This document shows, piece by piece, positions 13,920 through 26,160 of a stretch of 64,000 bases of DNA. The stretch lies in assembly GCA_023333565.1 (NCBI GenBank), contig JAJKFH010001094.1, positions 3,472,001-3,536,000 of the forward strand, in the 5' to 3' direction. Under the pieces are notes generated by a model. The model did not search any database and was not told the origin of the DNA. It saw only the letters and a list, made by a program, of their open reading frames with translations. Each line of letters begins with the position of its first letter. The first letter of the stretch is position 1. The stretch comes from Puffinus mauretanicus (Eukaryota > Chordata > Aves > Procellariiformes > Procellariidae). A program made the translations under genes and the position numbers.

Positions 13920-14518
13920 TGTCATGGTTTAACCCCAGCTGGCAACTAAGCCCCACACAGCCACTCGCTCACCCCCCCTGCCGGGTGGGATGGGGGAGAG
14001 AATTGGAAGAGTAAAAGTGAGAAAACTCGTGGGTTGAGATAAAGACAGTTTAATAGGGAAAGCAAAAGCTGCGCACGCAGGCAAAGCAAAACAAGGAATT
14101 AATTCACTGCTTCCCATCGGCAGGCAGGTGTTCAGCCATCTCCAGGAAAGCAGGGCTCCATCACATGTAACGGTTACTTGGGAAGAAAAACGCCATCACT
14201 CCAAACATTCCCCCTTCTTTCTTCTTCCCCCAGCTTTATATGCTGAGCCTGACATCATATGGTATGGAATATCCCTTTGGTCAGTTGGGGTCAGCTGTCC
14301 CAGCTGTGTCCCCTCGCAGCTTCTTGTGCACCCCCAGCTCACTCGCTGGTGGGGTGGGGTGAGGAGCAGCAAAGGCCTTGACTCTGTGTAAGCTCTGCTC
14401 AGCAGGAACTAAAACATCCCTGTGTTATCAACACTGTTTTCAGCACAAATCCAAAACACAGCCCCATATACCAGCTACTATGAAGAAAATTAACTCTATC
14501 CAAGCCAAAACCCGCACA
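13920..14518 (-). mobile_element. Solo LTR of an avian endogenous retrovirus (ERVL-like)
   Basis: This is a 599-bp element that begins TGTCATGGTTTAACCCC and ends CCCGCACA, flanked by the exact 5-bp duplication CTGTG. It is the same family as the LTR at 44,437-44,935. The sense strand is inferred to be minus. On that strand a TATAAA box (complement of 14,235-14,240) precedes an ATTAAA polyadenylation signal (complement of 14,049-14,054), giving U3-R-U5 order. No gag, pol or env remains lie on either side, so it is a solo LTR left by recombination between the two LTRs of a provirus. I recognise the family as one common in neoavian genomes but cannot name the subfamily. Short open frames inside it are not genes. 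Confidence 0.9.
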
Positions 14519-14523
14519 CTGTG
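14519..14523. repeat. 5-bp target site duplication CTGTG, right copy
   Basis: This is an exact match to 13,915-13,919. Together the two copies fix both ends of the solo LTR. Confidence 0.9.
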
Positions 14524-14799
14524 GTATTTCATAAGTTTTTACCTTAAGAATACTAGAAACTAAAAATCTTCAGCATGTAATAACCTGTTCCTTTTCAGAC
14601 CGTGAAAGGCAAGGTCTGTCCACAAAACTAGTTACACTGTACCCTTGAAAAATGTTTATTTCATGTATTGTTGTGCACTTCAGTCTGTGTTCTGTCTGTC
14701 CAAACATTTCCATGATCCTCACTGTTCATAACATGCATCTGACCTGACATTCTCACAATCCTTTCTCTTTTATTGTCCAGTGACATTTCCCTGGGTAAA

Positions 14800-14925
14800 G
14801 CTATATTTTCATTTTTACACATAAGGAACAGACACAGAAGGTAGATAGAAGTATTTACCCAAGGCTATATGGGAAGTCTCACAGAGCCACTATCTGGAGT
14901 TGCAGCATGGTCACCAGACATCCAT
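14800..14925 (-). repeat. MIR-like ancient SINE fragment, reverse orientation
   Basis: The + strand reads as the complement of the MIR core. A TTTTACA..AAGGAACAGACACAGA block is followed by TTACCCAAGGCTATATGG and then CAGAGCCACTATCTGGA. These correspond to the TTTACAGATGAGGAAAC, TGCCCAAGGTCACAC and GCAGAGCC words of reversed MIR. It is diverged, as expected for an insertion shared across amniotes. The boundaries are approximate. Confidence 0.65.
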
Positions 14926-17900
14926 TGTCATCTGCTTGCAGTATCTTCTAGTGTATTCCAACAACGGGTGAAACAATCACTTTGCCTATGGACCAAAATA
15001 TAGTGCTGTAGAAAGAGAATAATTCTATTACTGATGCTGGGTACTGTCCAAAATCATTATGGGATTCTTTTGTGAGAATCCTTCTTTCCCTTTATGTATT
15101 CCTGATTGTATTTAGTTTGCTTGCTTTGATGTATATTACGTGTCATAAATCATATTATTTTGGGTAAAAGCTGAAAATTATCAGAAATACTTTGATCAAA
15201 TGAGAAATTTGAGAAGAAAAACTGGATGCACAGTATATTTTGTATAAAGCATCAGTTTTATACAAATATTGAGTGTGAAGTTTAACTCAATTTTCCTTCC
15301 ACAGCATGGAACCTGGTACTGCAGAGGTTATTTTAAAAGAATACCCTTTTCATCAGTATAAGAGTACAGTAAAACTAAAAATATCACCACACTATTTAAA
15401 GCAGCTATAGAAAAAATAACTCCTGTCCTAATGCTCTTGCACTATTACCCAGAAGTGCCTGAACATCAGGCAGGATATCTCAGCTAGCTTTAGGAGTAAA
15501 AGGGATGTTGCATTATGAATTTTATTTTTGGTAGTCTGTTATTTTTGGTCGGAGTCACTTTCCAAGAGAAATGTTGCAGCTTTCTGTAGGTCAGTCAGAC
15601 TTAGGATTTATCAGCTTGGCAACAACAACAACAAAAAAAACCTGCTAGTGGGATACAATTTACCAGGAAAAGCTGTGTTCCTATTAGCTGCCCCAGGCTT
15701 CCCAGGAGTGGCAGCTTGCACTGGCAGCAAAGAATGTGAGAGTTTGTAAACCGAGGAAAATTTGTGTGGAAGAGAAGAGCTCTAGGCCAATGGACTGCAG
15801 CTGAAAAATGGTTGTAAGATAAATTCTTGCTATACTAAACCACAGCTGAGAACATGTGTGCCACCCTACACCCCGGAGGGTTTTGTTATAGGCCAAAGTC
15901 CAGAAGGAACTCTCATCTACATAGATGTTATCCGGACAGCTCTGGCTAACTGGTGGAAACTATATCTGCTCTCTCTTCTTTAAATGCTTGGATTATATAC
16001 ACAATCCATCTATGGCCAGATGTGTACAAGCTCTATTGAAAAGCCAGACATCCTCCTTTCAGCTACTTCCTTATCCCTGCTCTGAAGTACAAAGCCTGGG
16101 AGATATTAATGACAGGGAAATTAATTTTTTTAGACTTTTAAAAAAGCATTAAAAAACATTTAAGAATTGTTACAGTTACATTACAGCTTATCTGAAATAT
16201 TAAAACTGAAACCAGCAATAGTTTACTACTTGGCTGGGAAGCTCAAGAACACTAGAATGGGGCTCACGTAGGAATTAAGAGTCTATTCCTCTGTGTGTAT
16301 CTCAAACAAGGTGATGCTGAAGTTTGATACTGATACTTTTTCATAATAATTAGGGACAAATTCTGGTCTCAGTAATGAATTATTCTGGATATAAAGCAGT
16401 GTGATATATCTGAATTTGGCCTTACAAGGATAATGCTTATTTCAACTGCAGGTTAAAATGCTTTTAAGACATTTATCTTTTAAGGAAGATATCAGAAGCA
16501 GAACAACACTTTAATGAATGTACTCAAGCTCTGGGTGTTCAGTGCCTCTTACAACATTCTTCTGTTCATGTGTCAATTGTCCTCTAATATCACTTCTGGA
16601 TCAAGTCTCTTTTTCCCACCAGATGCCATTTTTACCTTGGATTCAGACCCCGCTCCTGGCACTTACTCTTGTCCCTTCTGTAAAAACTCTTATATTGGCA
16701 GGAAAATGCAAGTACTCTATATCATTAGTCTTACAGAAAGAATCACTGCAATGCAATTTCCTTCTTGCACAAAAGTGAACTGTGAGGGGGGAAATGGGAT
16801 TGCAGTATAGACCATTCCTTCCCTTTATGCAACAAAAAGAAGAGGAAATCCAGGGACAGGAGGACCAGGGAACAGCCCCTTTGCAACTGCACAGCATGAA
16901 AGGCCACTACTTTATAATGCCTCGTGACTCTTCACAGGTGTCTTGGTAGTTTGTAGAGACACGGGTGCAGCATTTGTACTGACTTTTACAGGGCTCAGAA
17001 ATCAATCTTAGGTGCTTGCCCTGTATGCTTGGTTCACAGAGGACTTCAGCTGCTGCTGTATATGACTTGTCCATAATTCTGTCCATGCTTCTTCTGTTTC
17101 AAACTGTGTATAGTTCAGCTCTAGGATGTAACATGTGCAACTCCTACTTAATAGAACAGTGTGTAGTCAGTCACATCTGCTAACAGTGTCAAAACAGTTT
17201 TTATTGCTTTTTACTCCTGTTAGCTTTGCAGAGACAATGCAGCTGAATTGCAAGGTTGGTGCATTATTAACAGCTCATTTGCTGAGTTCCCCATGGAGAA
17301 TAGTCTCCGCTAGCACGGTGCCAGCCAGACGTGCACCCTTGCCGACTCCCTGATGCTGGGCTGGAGGTAGAGCTGCTGGGCAAGGAGCGGCTTCTCTTAA
17401 AGTTTAACTTAAATGTAAACTGGAGTCATGAATGTGGACTTTCTCAGTGCTGTGCTTCAGAGAACAGATAGGTTTAAGATGCCCAGCATAAATACAGAAG
17501 GAAATCCCAGGTGTAACTAAAGTTGCACAGAACTGCTGAGGCCTAAATTTTGCTGCTACTTCACGTGTATTCTTGAGAAGACAGCATTTGTACTGCATTT
17601 GTGTACATACAGGAGACCTGATGTTTCTCTCATATCAATGTATTCTTCAGTGGTACATAACATACATGTTTTATGTATGGATATAACTTTGCTATGTTTC
17701 CTAGTCATTAGCTTTTACTAAGACAGCTAATGTCTAATGGTAATGTCTTTTTAAGACAAACTGCTGAAAGCAAAGGAATTAGTTGTACTTCTCACTGAGC
17801 ATAAAAACATTGCTGGTGATTTTTTTCAGGCTGACCTTTAAGTTTAAAACTGCTGAAATGTTTGCTGGGGCTAATGAACATCCCTGGTGTAATTCATGCA

Positions 17901-20900
17901 ACTTACAAGAAAAGGGAGCTACGCTTGAAAACTTCAGGGACTTCTCTGCAGCAAGAATTCCTCATATATGTATGTGTTGGTTGTAACTAGAGATTGGAAA
18001 TCGTGTGAGCATTTAAAGGCAGGAAAAGGTGCTTTGTAAATGTAGTAGATGCTAAAGAGCTCCTGCAAGCTGGTATATCTAACTTTTGTAAACCTGGTCC
18101 TCAGTCTTCCTACCTGAGAGCTGTCATAGTCATGTCACTTATAGTTCAAAGGCAGAGGTAGGCAAGCTATGTATATGGAGCAGTAATTTCTCAGTATCCA
18201 GCAGCTGGTACAGTGATATGGTGGCAGAATTTAAAATTTATCTACATGATTTCAGGTGTCAGTCTGGGGGCTGAGGACTAAAAGGAATTGCTGTGTCTGC
18301 AGAGACCTTGGTAGGGACACCTTGGAGCTGAAAAGCTGACAGAAAAGAGCAGCAGCTACAAGCAAAGCTTTTGTGATTAGCTAGAAGAGCTGGCAGAGCA
18401 AGCGCAAGAGCAAGATGTGCAAGAGCAGAGCTGAAGGAGCAGGCAGGCTCAAACAGGGGTGCAAGGTTCCACCAGGAGAGGAGGTAGCACTTGTGGCCAG
18501 GAGGAGCAGCTAATGCTGTAGGGCCAGCAACAGCTTGGATAAAGCCCTATTATCCTGTTGTTCAGCTGACAAAGCCCTGGGACCTGCTGACTGCAAACTG
18601 AAAAGGGAGTGATAGTGCAGAAGATGGGGGAACAGCCAGATGGCTACACCAGGGTGCTAGGGAGGAAGGCTGTAAACAATTAGAATGCAACTTTGGGAGA
18701 GGCATTGTATCTTACTGCTTTTGTCTTCCTGTTGTCCTTTTCTCCCATTCAGTAAAGTAACAATTTATTAAGAAAATTGATCCCTTTTTAGGTCTGGAAA
18801 AATTAGGCATTTGAGCATCAGACAGCTTAGTTTAATTTTGCCAGCTTTGGGGGTGGGGATTCAAGCTGGTGGTATAGTATTGGCCACTGAAGTTTAAACC
18901 TGGCATGGTTGATATCAATCAAAGGCTGTCAGAAATGTTGGGGGTTTATACGCAAGGGCTGCATATAAACTCAGGACATCTGTCCTGAGCGATTAAGATA
19001 TTTCATGGTAGGTTCTTTTGGCTGCAATTGGAAGGGATATGCTATTTAAGTGCATATCCACTTCTTTTTTCCTTTTATTGGTAGGATAGATTGACAGACA
19101 AGGGAAGACAGTGGCAACTGAACCCATGCCAGACTTATCTCCACTATATTTGCATGGGGAGGTGGATATGACATTGCAGAACTATGGAGGGTGGCTATGG
19201 ATCTGTGCTTACTATAGCTGTATTCATATTATTGTGATTAGACATGTTTGTAAAAATTACAAAGGTATTCACCCCACACAAAATGGAGTGTGCGTGGTGT
19301 TGCTTGTTTGGACTCTTGGGAAGCATGGCCTGCAAAAAAAAACCCTGAAAAATCTCAGAACAAAACAACAGATAGTTATGAAGCACTGTGACAATGAAAA
19401 CAACAAGAGCAGAAAAAATGTTTAGAAGAGACATATGGCTTAACATGCTGGCCCATTTTTGGTTGATCTTTTTCCAATCCTTCTGCTCTCTCAACATAAC
19501 CTCTCTCTCAGTCCCTCCCTATTCCCTAAACCCATCTGCCTTCATCTGTTAATTCAGCCCTCTGTTACTATTGAATTGTTTATCAGCCAAATGAGTGTGG
19601 ATGATGAACTCCTCTATTCCCTCCAACCTAGTTAACAACAGGCCTGCTACTCAGTGGTGGGCCAGTGTTGAGAAAAATGTAAATTACTAATGATTTGTCT
19701 GGAAACCTTTGAGAGGGAGGCCAGAACAAATGAGCATTTGGCATCTTCAAAAAAAATTTCCAAGGCCTGGATGCAGGCAGCAACAATCTCATCTTCACCA
19801 CCCTACTGAGTATGCAGTGATTTTGGCTTAGTCTGTTTTCACAAGGTAAGAGGAATACCCCTGCTTGCCTTGGGCTTGATCCTTTTCCAGTTCAGTCTGG
19901 GAGAGATCTCATGAGAAGTCTGAACTGATCCAACAGGCTTAATTGCCCCATAAAGGGGAAATCTCAGGTTTTTTTCCCTCTTGCTGTCCAAGTGATTTGA
20001 CCTCTCTCTCCAATGTGCCAGTGTGAGGTGTTGGTCTGACTCCAGTTCAGCTAGTAGAAAATTAACCCAGCAAAACAGTGGCTACAAAAGGACCAGGTGA
20101 AAGCCTCGGCAGGAAGGGGTGGGACCACCAGATCAGGAATCAGGTGCAGAGAAAAACCAGACGCATCCCCTTTCCATATGGATTCATTCATCCCTTTTGA
20201 ATACCCACTCTCACCAAGAGAAAAAAAAAAACTCTCTGGCTCTGTTCTAGCACAATGTTAAAGCATGTGTCTAAACACATGAATAGTTGTTGGGTCAATA
20301 ATACAGCAGTGCTGCCTGTGTGAAAGGTGAACTTGATCAGTCTTTATCAGAATTATTCCTGTTGGGGGAGTACCTTCAAAACCTATTCCTGTAACTGGAG
20401 ATTTTCTCACTTTGCCCCTTAAGAGGAGGTCTCCAGCTGAGATTAAAACTAAATATATGTTAATTAAGCCAAATGAATCTGGTGCCGTGACTTTCCAGGG
20501 GTCTCCTGTTCTCTCCTGGCTTCATTGTTGCGGTTATGCTGTGGACCCCTGACTTTTTTCATAGACAATGAGACAATTATGCCCCTCTTTTAGTGTGGAT
20601 TCCTAAGAAAATAAGACTTGCATAATTGAGTGTCTGACTATATGCAATCCATGTAATCTTTAAACTGGCTGTGACCTCTTATGCACATTAGATGGGGGAG
20701 TCTCCAAATATACCAAGCTTTTATAAGTTTTGTGACAGTCCAGGTAGAGGAGAAGAGACCTGATAATGTGTATTCCCACCCCCACTTTCCTGGTGTGGGA
20801 AAAAAGCTGTGATGTGAATTTACTGGACATAATAAAGGAGCTGCAGGGACACTCATCTAAATCATTTTATTGCTAACAGAACAACTTGTTGGGATATGGG

Positions 20901-21040
20901 TTCAATCTTTGCACCATTGAGCATGCTTTATGAATTGTTTTTTTCTTTAAGTGGAGCCTTAGTTGTAAAAATAGTTGGTCTCTTAGTAGGATTATAATAA
21001 GCTTATGAAGGAAAAAATATGCAGTATGTTTGCCTATGTA
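14926..21040. other. Non-coding DNA, no gene recognised
   Basis: No exon is recognised. A short (AAC)n run lies at about 15,620-15,633. At about 18,390-18,460 there is a purine-rich stretch with repeated AGAGCA/GCAAGAGC words, a degenerate simple repeat. The 18,270-18,720 stretch is richer in G than its surroundings but matches no family I know. Confidence 0.55.
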
Positions 21041-21075
21041 GAATAATCATAGAATCATTAAGGTTGTTTCATAAT
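21041..21075 (-). mobile_element. CR1 LINE 3' terminal remnant
   Basis: The + strand reads ATCATAGAATCATTAAGGTTG, the complement of the usual avian CR1 3' end (CCAAC..AATGATTCTATGAT). Only about 35 bp are recognisable; sequence to the right no longer resembles CR1. This is a heavily truncated or decayed insertion. Confidence 0.6.
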
Positions 21076-23899
21076 CACTGTGTATCTCTTCTGCCAGGGA
21101 TGCTAATATTTAACGTCCTTCTATTCTGAAGCTGGTTAGCATTTGCTCCAGAAAGAGAATCAAGGTAGAGGAAAATGAACTTAACAGGGACAAATGTCAA
21201 ACCGGTGTGTATCTACATATAAAACAATTAGGTGAAACTGCAAAAATCAGGCCATGCAAATGATTGCAGCTGAAGGGCTGGAATTCTTTTGATCAAGTTG
21301 GGTAAATGCTCCAGTAATTCAGTACCTCTGTAAAGAAACTCCTCTGTATACCCAGGATGAAACAGGGATGGAGTTCAAGTTGTTGCATAGCATGCTACCT
21401 GCTCCTGCAAGGAAGAGGGTTGGTAGCTGTAGGGGTTGCAGTTCTGCTAGGGCAGAAATCGCTCTTGGACCTGTGCCATGTCATTCCCTAGCAATTATAA
21501 TCCTTGGTCATCTCTTCTAGGAAAGTGTCTGTCACGACCTCCCCAAATGTTCAGATCTGGACTGCCAGGAAGGATATAGTGTCTAAGAAAAAGTCAGCTT
21601 GTGCCTAAGAGCTGCTTAAAGAAAGCACTCTGATGGAGCCTGAAGTCCTAGCGCCTACATTAGACAAGTACCTACAGCTATGCATAAGCATAGCATTCAG
21701 CTGAGATATGAGCAATCCCATCTGTGTAAGGCAAAACATGGTAAAAGACATTAGACAGCATCGGACAGGTGCCTTCTTAAAGACAGTCTGTGTATGTCAA
21801 AGTCAGTAACGGAGTTCTGAGTCCCAGCAGAGCGAATAATCCAAAATGAGAAGCCACGTGAGCCAGGTATGAGAATATCACTTGGACGTAAATGAGTCTA
21901 GCATCTAGAAATGCTGTCCTACATCATCTGAGTGGCAGTCTCTTTATTGGGCAAAAATTCTGTTTATTGGTAAAATTTAGTGAATACTATGTTGCAGGAA
22001 AGAAAAGGACTTACATGACATCTAGCTCAGCTGGAGATGAATCCAGCATAAAAACTTATGCCCAAATGTACATCCCAACTGTTAAATGGCCCTCACAATG
22101 CAGCGTCTTCTGCCAGTTCTGCCAAGGTGGTGGATTTCCATCCATCAGTCATCCAGCCTTTACTTATACAAAGGCGACCCAGGGCCAGTGGCAGGATAAT
22201 GGCTGTGCTCCTGTGTTTGACAGATCAAAAGAGCAATAGAAAGCTTAAGCAGCTTGAAGTTACTCACAGGTTTTATACAGCTTTAAGGCAGGAACATGCT
22301 TAGTAAAGGATTTAGAGGCTGACCATTTTTTCTTTCAGCAAAGCTCTTTGGGCGAAAGTTTTGGTCTGTTTGTACCTGGCCTCCTACAAATGCAAGATAT
22401 GAGTAAACCCTGATAGAAGTAAACTTGCATCAACACCCAGATCAGCTCAAGTCAAGAGCTTGCAGAGAAGGACATCAGCGGGTTTTTTTATTGGCTGTAA
22501 CATGACAACCACCATATTTGTCTGTTTTTCCAGATGTACCTGAGGTGTACCTGACACTTGTTAAGAGTAACTAAAATTTCCCAGTTTTTCACTTATTTGA
22601 TCAAAGCATTTTAAAATAACTACAAACTGTTCAAAATACCATGTTATACTAAGTAGAAGTTCCTCTGATATCAGGCATGAATGAGCCACCAAATGACAGA
22701 TTTTGGAAATGCAATGGAATCCATCCTGCACCATCTCAAGAGTGTAGGACTATGTCCCTCAGAAATATTTGGTAGGGAAAGATACAGTTGCTTCATCTTG
22801 CCTTTTCCACCCTCTCCAGGCCAAATTTTTCTTGCTCCCATATCCTGCTTTTGCAGGACTACTCTCTGGCTGCCAAAATTCTGCAAAATTTCCTGCAAAA
22901 CCAGACATGCATCTTGGTCACTGGTTGCCCAAATCATCTTCACCTTATGCTGTCTGTAGACCTGTCCCAAGGCATGAGTACGCCTTAGCTTATGGCTGAA
23001 AAGATACCAGAAGTTGTTGTCAGGCCTGTGTGACAGCAAAACTTGCTGGTTCGCTTAGTCTGTGGGAGGTTGGGGAGTGTATAATAGGCAGGCATATAAA
23101 ATTCAGAGGTTTGTTTATAATATAGATAAGCATTTGAACTGCCAAAGTGTAGTCTAATTTTAAAGCTTCTTATGCATTATGCAACTCTCCTGCTTTTCAG
23201 TAAAATGCAAAGTTACAATGGAAACCACTTTATTTCCAATATGTATAATTTCCTTCTTTTGAGGAACAGGAGGGCAAAATATCCTCTTCAAAGCCTGGTT
23301 CGTTTTCTGAATCGCTTGCCACATTCATCTTCTGCTCAATATTTGAATGTATATCTACAGGGGGTGGGTATGCAGTTTGCTTCTTGATCTTAATTTTGAT
23401 CTTCCTGGTTTTACTCAGATTCCAACAGGGGACAATTTTCAACTTCCTTCTCCCGAAGGAGATTCAGGATGTTCTTTTCAGTCTGAAAGGAAAGCAGGGG
23501 TGGTAGTGAAAAAGAAAGCACATGCCTGTTCCTTCTTAAAGGGCTTCCTCTCCCCAGGTCTACAGAGCATGGCAAGGCCTTGTGCGTCAAGTCTCATGGT
23601 CCTGAAATGTGCTGCTGGGGGTTTTGTCTCCTCCTCGCACACCCATAATGTTAAGCTGCCTCTACAACTCAGAATCAAGCTTGGAGTTTGAGTTGCTGTA
23701 TTTAGACTGGTTTTTAGAGCATATGCATTTATTAAATTTCCTGGTTTAGCTAACTTAATGTCTTTGATAGAATCAACGTATGTGTCCACCTTTGAAGATG
23801 AGATGCATGTTTGAGATTAATACATGATGTAGAATTATACCAGTAACCCACAGGAGCAGAGGGAGTTGGGGAAAAGCACAGAGGGGGCAATGAAGCAAG
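21076..23899. other. Non-coding DNA, no gene recognised
   Basis: Frames reach 122 codons on the - strand near 22,671-23,039, with overlapping + strand frames. No domain, splice signal or conserved start supports a gene. No repeat family is recognised. Confidence 0.55.
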
Positions 23900-24045
23900 A
23901 GTGAGGAGGCTTGGGCGAGTTCTCTGTTCTCTTCCAGCAACTTGCTGTGTGACCTTTGGGCAAACTACTTCACTTTTCCACTCCTCTGATTCCCTCCCTC
24001 ATCTTTATTTTATTCCTTCTTATTTAGACTTTCAAAGTGCAAGGG
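23900..24045 (+). repeat. MIR-like ancient SINE
   Basis: This is the best-preserved MIR-type core in the window. CTTGCTGTGTGACCTTTGGG (23,941-23,960) matches the diagnostic MIR word around TGTGTGACCTTGGGCAAG. It is followed by a pyrimidine-rich CACTTTTCCACTCC block and CTCATCT, then the degraded AT-rich end. It is in sense orientation. The family assignment comes from memory and the ends are approximate. Confidence 0.75.
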
Positions 24046-25440
24046 CAAAAGCACGTGCCTACCATGAGCAGTTTCAGTGTAAGCATTGATATACAGCTTT
24101 AAAACAAGGAGGCAAATATCTGGCTGGAGGCCTCCTGTAGGTATTTGTTAGTGTGGCCTACTGCAATCTATGATCAGTGGATGGCTTCACTGGATATGGA
24201 GAGACAGTGTGCTTGCCCAAACATCAACTGAATTTCTCAAACACCTGCAGAAGTGTGTGTTTGCACACAGACGTGTCCTGAGGTGCACATTAATTTGTTT
24301 GTGTGGCCTTTGAGGTCTGGTATGTCTTTTGGTCTACCTTGCTCCAGGGGAAGAGCTGGTGTGGCTTTGTGATGGGCCCCCCTTTCTTCCCACTCTGCAC
24401 AGGGAACTAGCCCACTCACTGGTCTTGCGTGCCGGTAATTCTGATTGTAGATGTATTTCTTCTTTCACTGATGTGATAAAATACCAAGTCATTCTTCTTC
24501 CCAAATTCAATTTAATTTTTCTTATGAGGTTCCTGTTTCACCTTTTTAAGAAAGGAAATGAGATGATCAAGTGGAAATTAGAGGCCACAATGTCTCTGAA
24601 TATTTCAGAGTGTGTTGACTAGAAAATTAGAAGAAAAAATATTTCTTGCACTGATACCAAACACAGTAAATCTTTGGTTCCAAAGAGATTTGTATGACTG
24701 GAGGATGCAACGATGGTTTTAGAAGCAAACTTAGCTTCAACTGTGATATGTTACTGGACGTATTTGCATTTTTTATCAACATGTCTTTGCTTCAGGGTAC
24801 AACTTAAGATCTAGAAGGCTCTTGAAAAATTGATGTATTTAGTAGCATGGGGGGAAAAATCCATTCCAATGGGATGGTTAAAAAAAAGTTACTGTTTAAA
24901 AACACTTTCTCTCCAGAAAAATGAGGTGAGGGGACTAGCAGACCTCTGCAAGGTTGTTCTGTCTTTTGCCTCTTCCAGCTGACATGAAGAGCTGGTCTTC
25001 AGCCCTTTTGACAGGCGGGTGCAGAGACAGCATGTTGCTGGTGGAAGCTGCTGCTCCCTGCAGCCCCAGCAGCACTCCTGGTCTGGTTTTGATGAGCAGA
25101 TTTGCCCAGGGATAGGACAAATGCAAGACCTGTGGGAGAAATGAGTGTATAGCACATCTGCCTAGATCCTTAACTGCATCTTAAAACTTGCTTTCTTCCT
25201 AGCTGTGGTACTGTGACTTTCTTTGTCCAGGAGAAGAGGCAGGAGAGAAGAAGCTGGAGATAAGGGTTGAAGGGTGTGTGTTCCCCAGGGCAGGAGGTAC
25301 AGCTGCTAGAGCAGCGGTGCTCCCCAAGCTGTTGTCTCAGCGTGTGGGGAAAAGGCGTTAATGATCACTCCAGAGACTATGGCACCGGTGGGGAGTCGCT
25401 GGGAGGGCTGCAGGCCTGAGTGAAGGGGCAAAAGGGGAAA
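24046..25440. other. Non-coding DNA upstream of the CpG island
   Basis: No exon is recognised. GC content begins to rise after about 24,940. Two - strand frames near 24,889-25,155 show no domain. The stretch from about 25,240 grades into the CpG island and may include distal promoter sequence. Confidence 0.5.
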
Positions 25441-25839
25441 CAGGTTAATTTTTTCTGCCTGCATGCCCACGTGCAGCAGGGGAGCTCCCCCGCTGTGGGG
25501 TGAGCCGGGGCACCTGCCGGGGAGCGGGGTTGCGTACAGTGGCCTCCCTGCGAGATCCCCTGAGGAAAGCCGGGCTGCTGTGGGTGGGGGGGTTTGAGGA
25601 GAGGGGGCTGACGACCCCCGGCCGAGCAGCGTCGCGTCTCGGCCCGCGCCCGCCCGGCAGGAGCACGGTGAGGGCGGCGCGGCGGCCCAGGAACTGAGGG
25701 GCCGGGGAAGCCGGCGAGGGCACGGCCTGCTCCCGGGCGGGCCGCCGGGCCCACCGCGGGCGGCGGTCGCCGCCCCGTCCCCAGGCGGCCTGGGGCGCCG
25801 CCGTGCTGGGCGTGAGCCGGGCGTGAGGCGGTGCGCTGA

Positions 25840-25849
25840 GGGGCGGGCC
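25840..25849 (+). promoter_or_regulatory. GC box (Sp/KLF-type site)
   Basis: GGGGCGGGCC lies in the core of the CpG island about 290 bp upstream of the candidate start codon. Sp/KLF factors bind such sites in TATA-less promoters. Function here is inferred from the motif and context only. Confidence 0.4.
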
Positions 25850-26092
25850 GGGCGGCGCTGCCGGGCGCCCGCCGCGGCGTGTGGGTGGCTCCAGGCGGCC
25901 GGTACCCAGCGACAGGCGGCGGGGTGGGAGGAGGCTGGCGGGGCGGAGGAGGAGGAGAGAGCGCGGCGGCGTTGCGGGCGTATCAGCCGGTGCTGGACTA
26001 TGGTGCGGCGCGGCGGGGGCTGACACGCCGGCACCGCGTCCGCCCTCCCTCCTTCCCTCCCTGTCGGCTGACAGGCGGCGAGCCCCGAGCCG

Positions 26093-26098
26093 CACGTG
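26093..26098. promoter_or_regulatory. CACGTG E-box in the CpG island
   Basis: A palindromic CACGTG lies 33 bp upstream of the candidate ATG. Such sites bind bHLH-ZIP factors (MYC/MAX, USF). A second CACGTG is at the left edge of the island (25,468-25,473). A six-base match alone is weak evidence; the location is what makes it worth listing. Confidence 0.3.
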
Positions 26099-26130
26099 TG
26101 GGATGTGAGACCTGCCCTCGCCGGGGGAGC

Positions 26131-26160
26131 ATGAGCTGTGCCCAGGCCGGCATTGTCCAG
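26131..26160 (+). CDS. Candidate first coding exon, partial (gene not identified)
   Basis: Ten codons starting at ATG 26,131 encode MSCAQAGIVQ and end at CAG|GTACGA, a reasonable splice donor with GT at 26,161, leaving phase 0. The ATG has A at -3 and lies in the downstream third of the CpG island, where a first exon is expected. The frame stays open upstream for about 250 bp, so an earlier start cannot be excluded; GC-rich composition would also produce that. I do not recognise the protein and give no symbol. No second exon was found in the following 38 kb, which would make the first intron very long, as is common in transcription-factor and signalling genes of birds. It could instead be an untranslated exon or no exon at all. 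Confidence 0.35.

Noticed and set aside
22671..23039. 122-codon minus-strand frame
   Set aside because: Overlaps open frames on the other strand; no domain or splice context.
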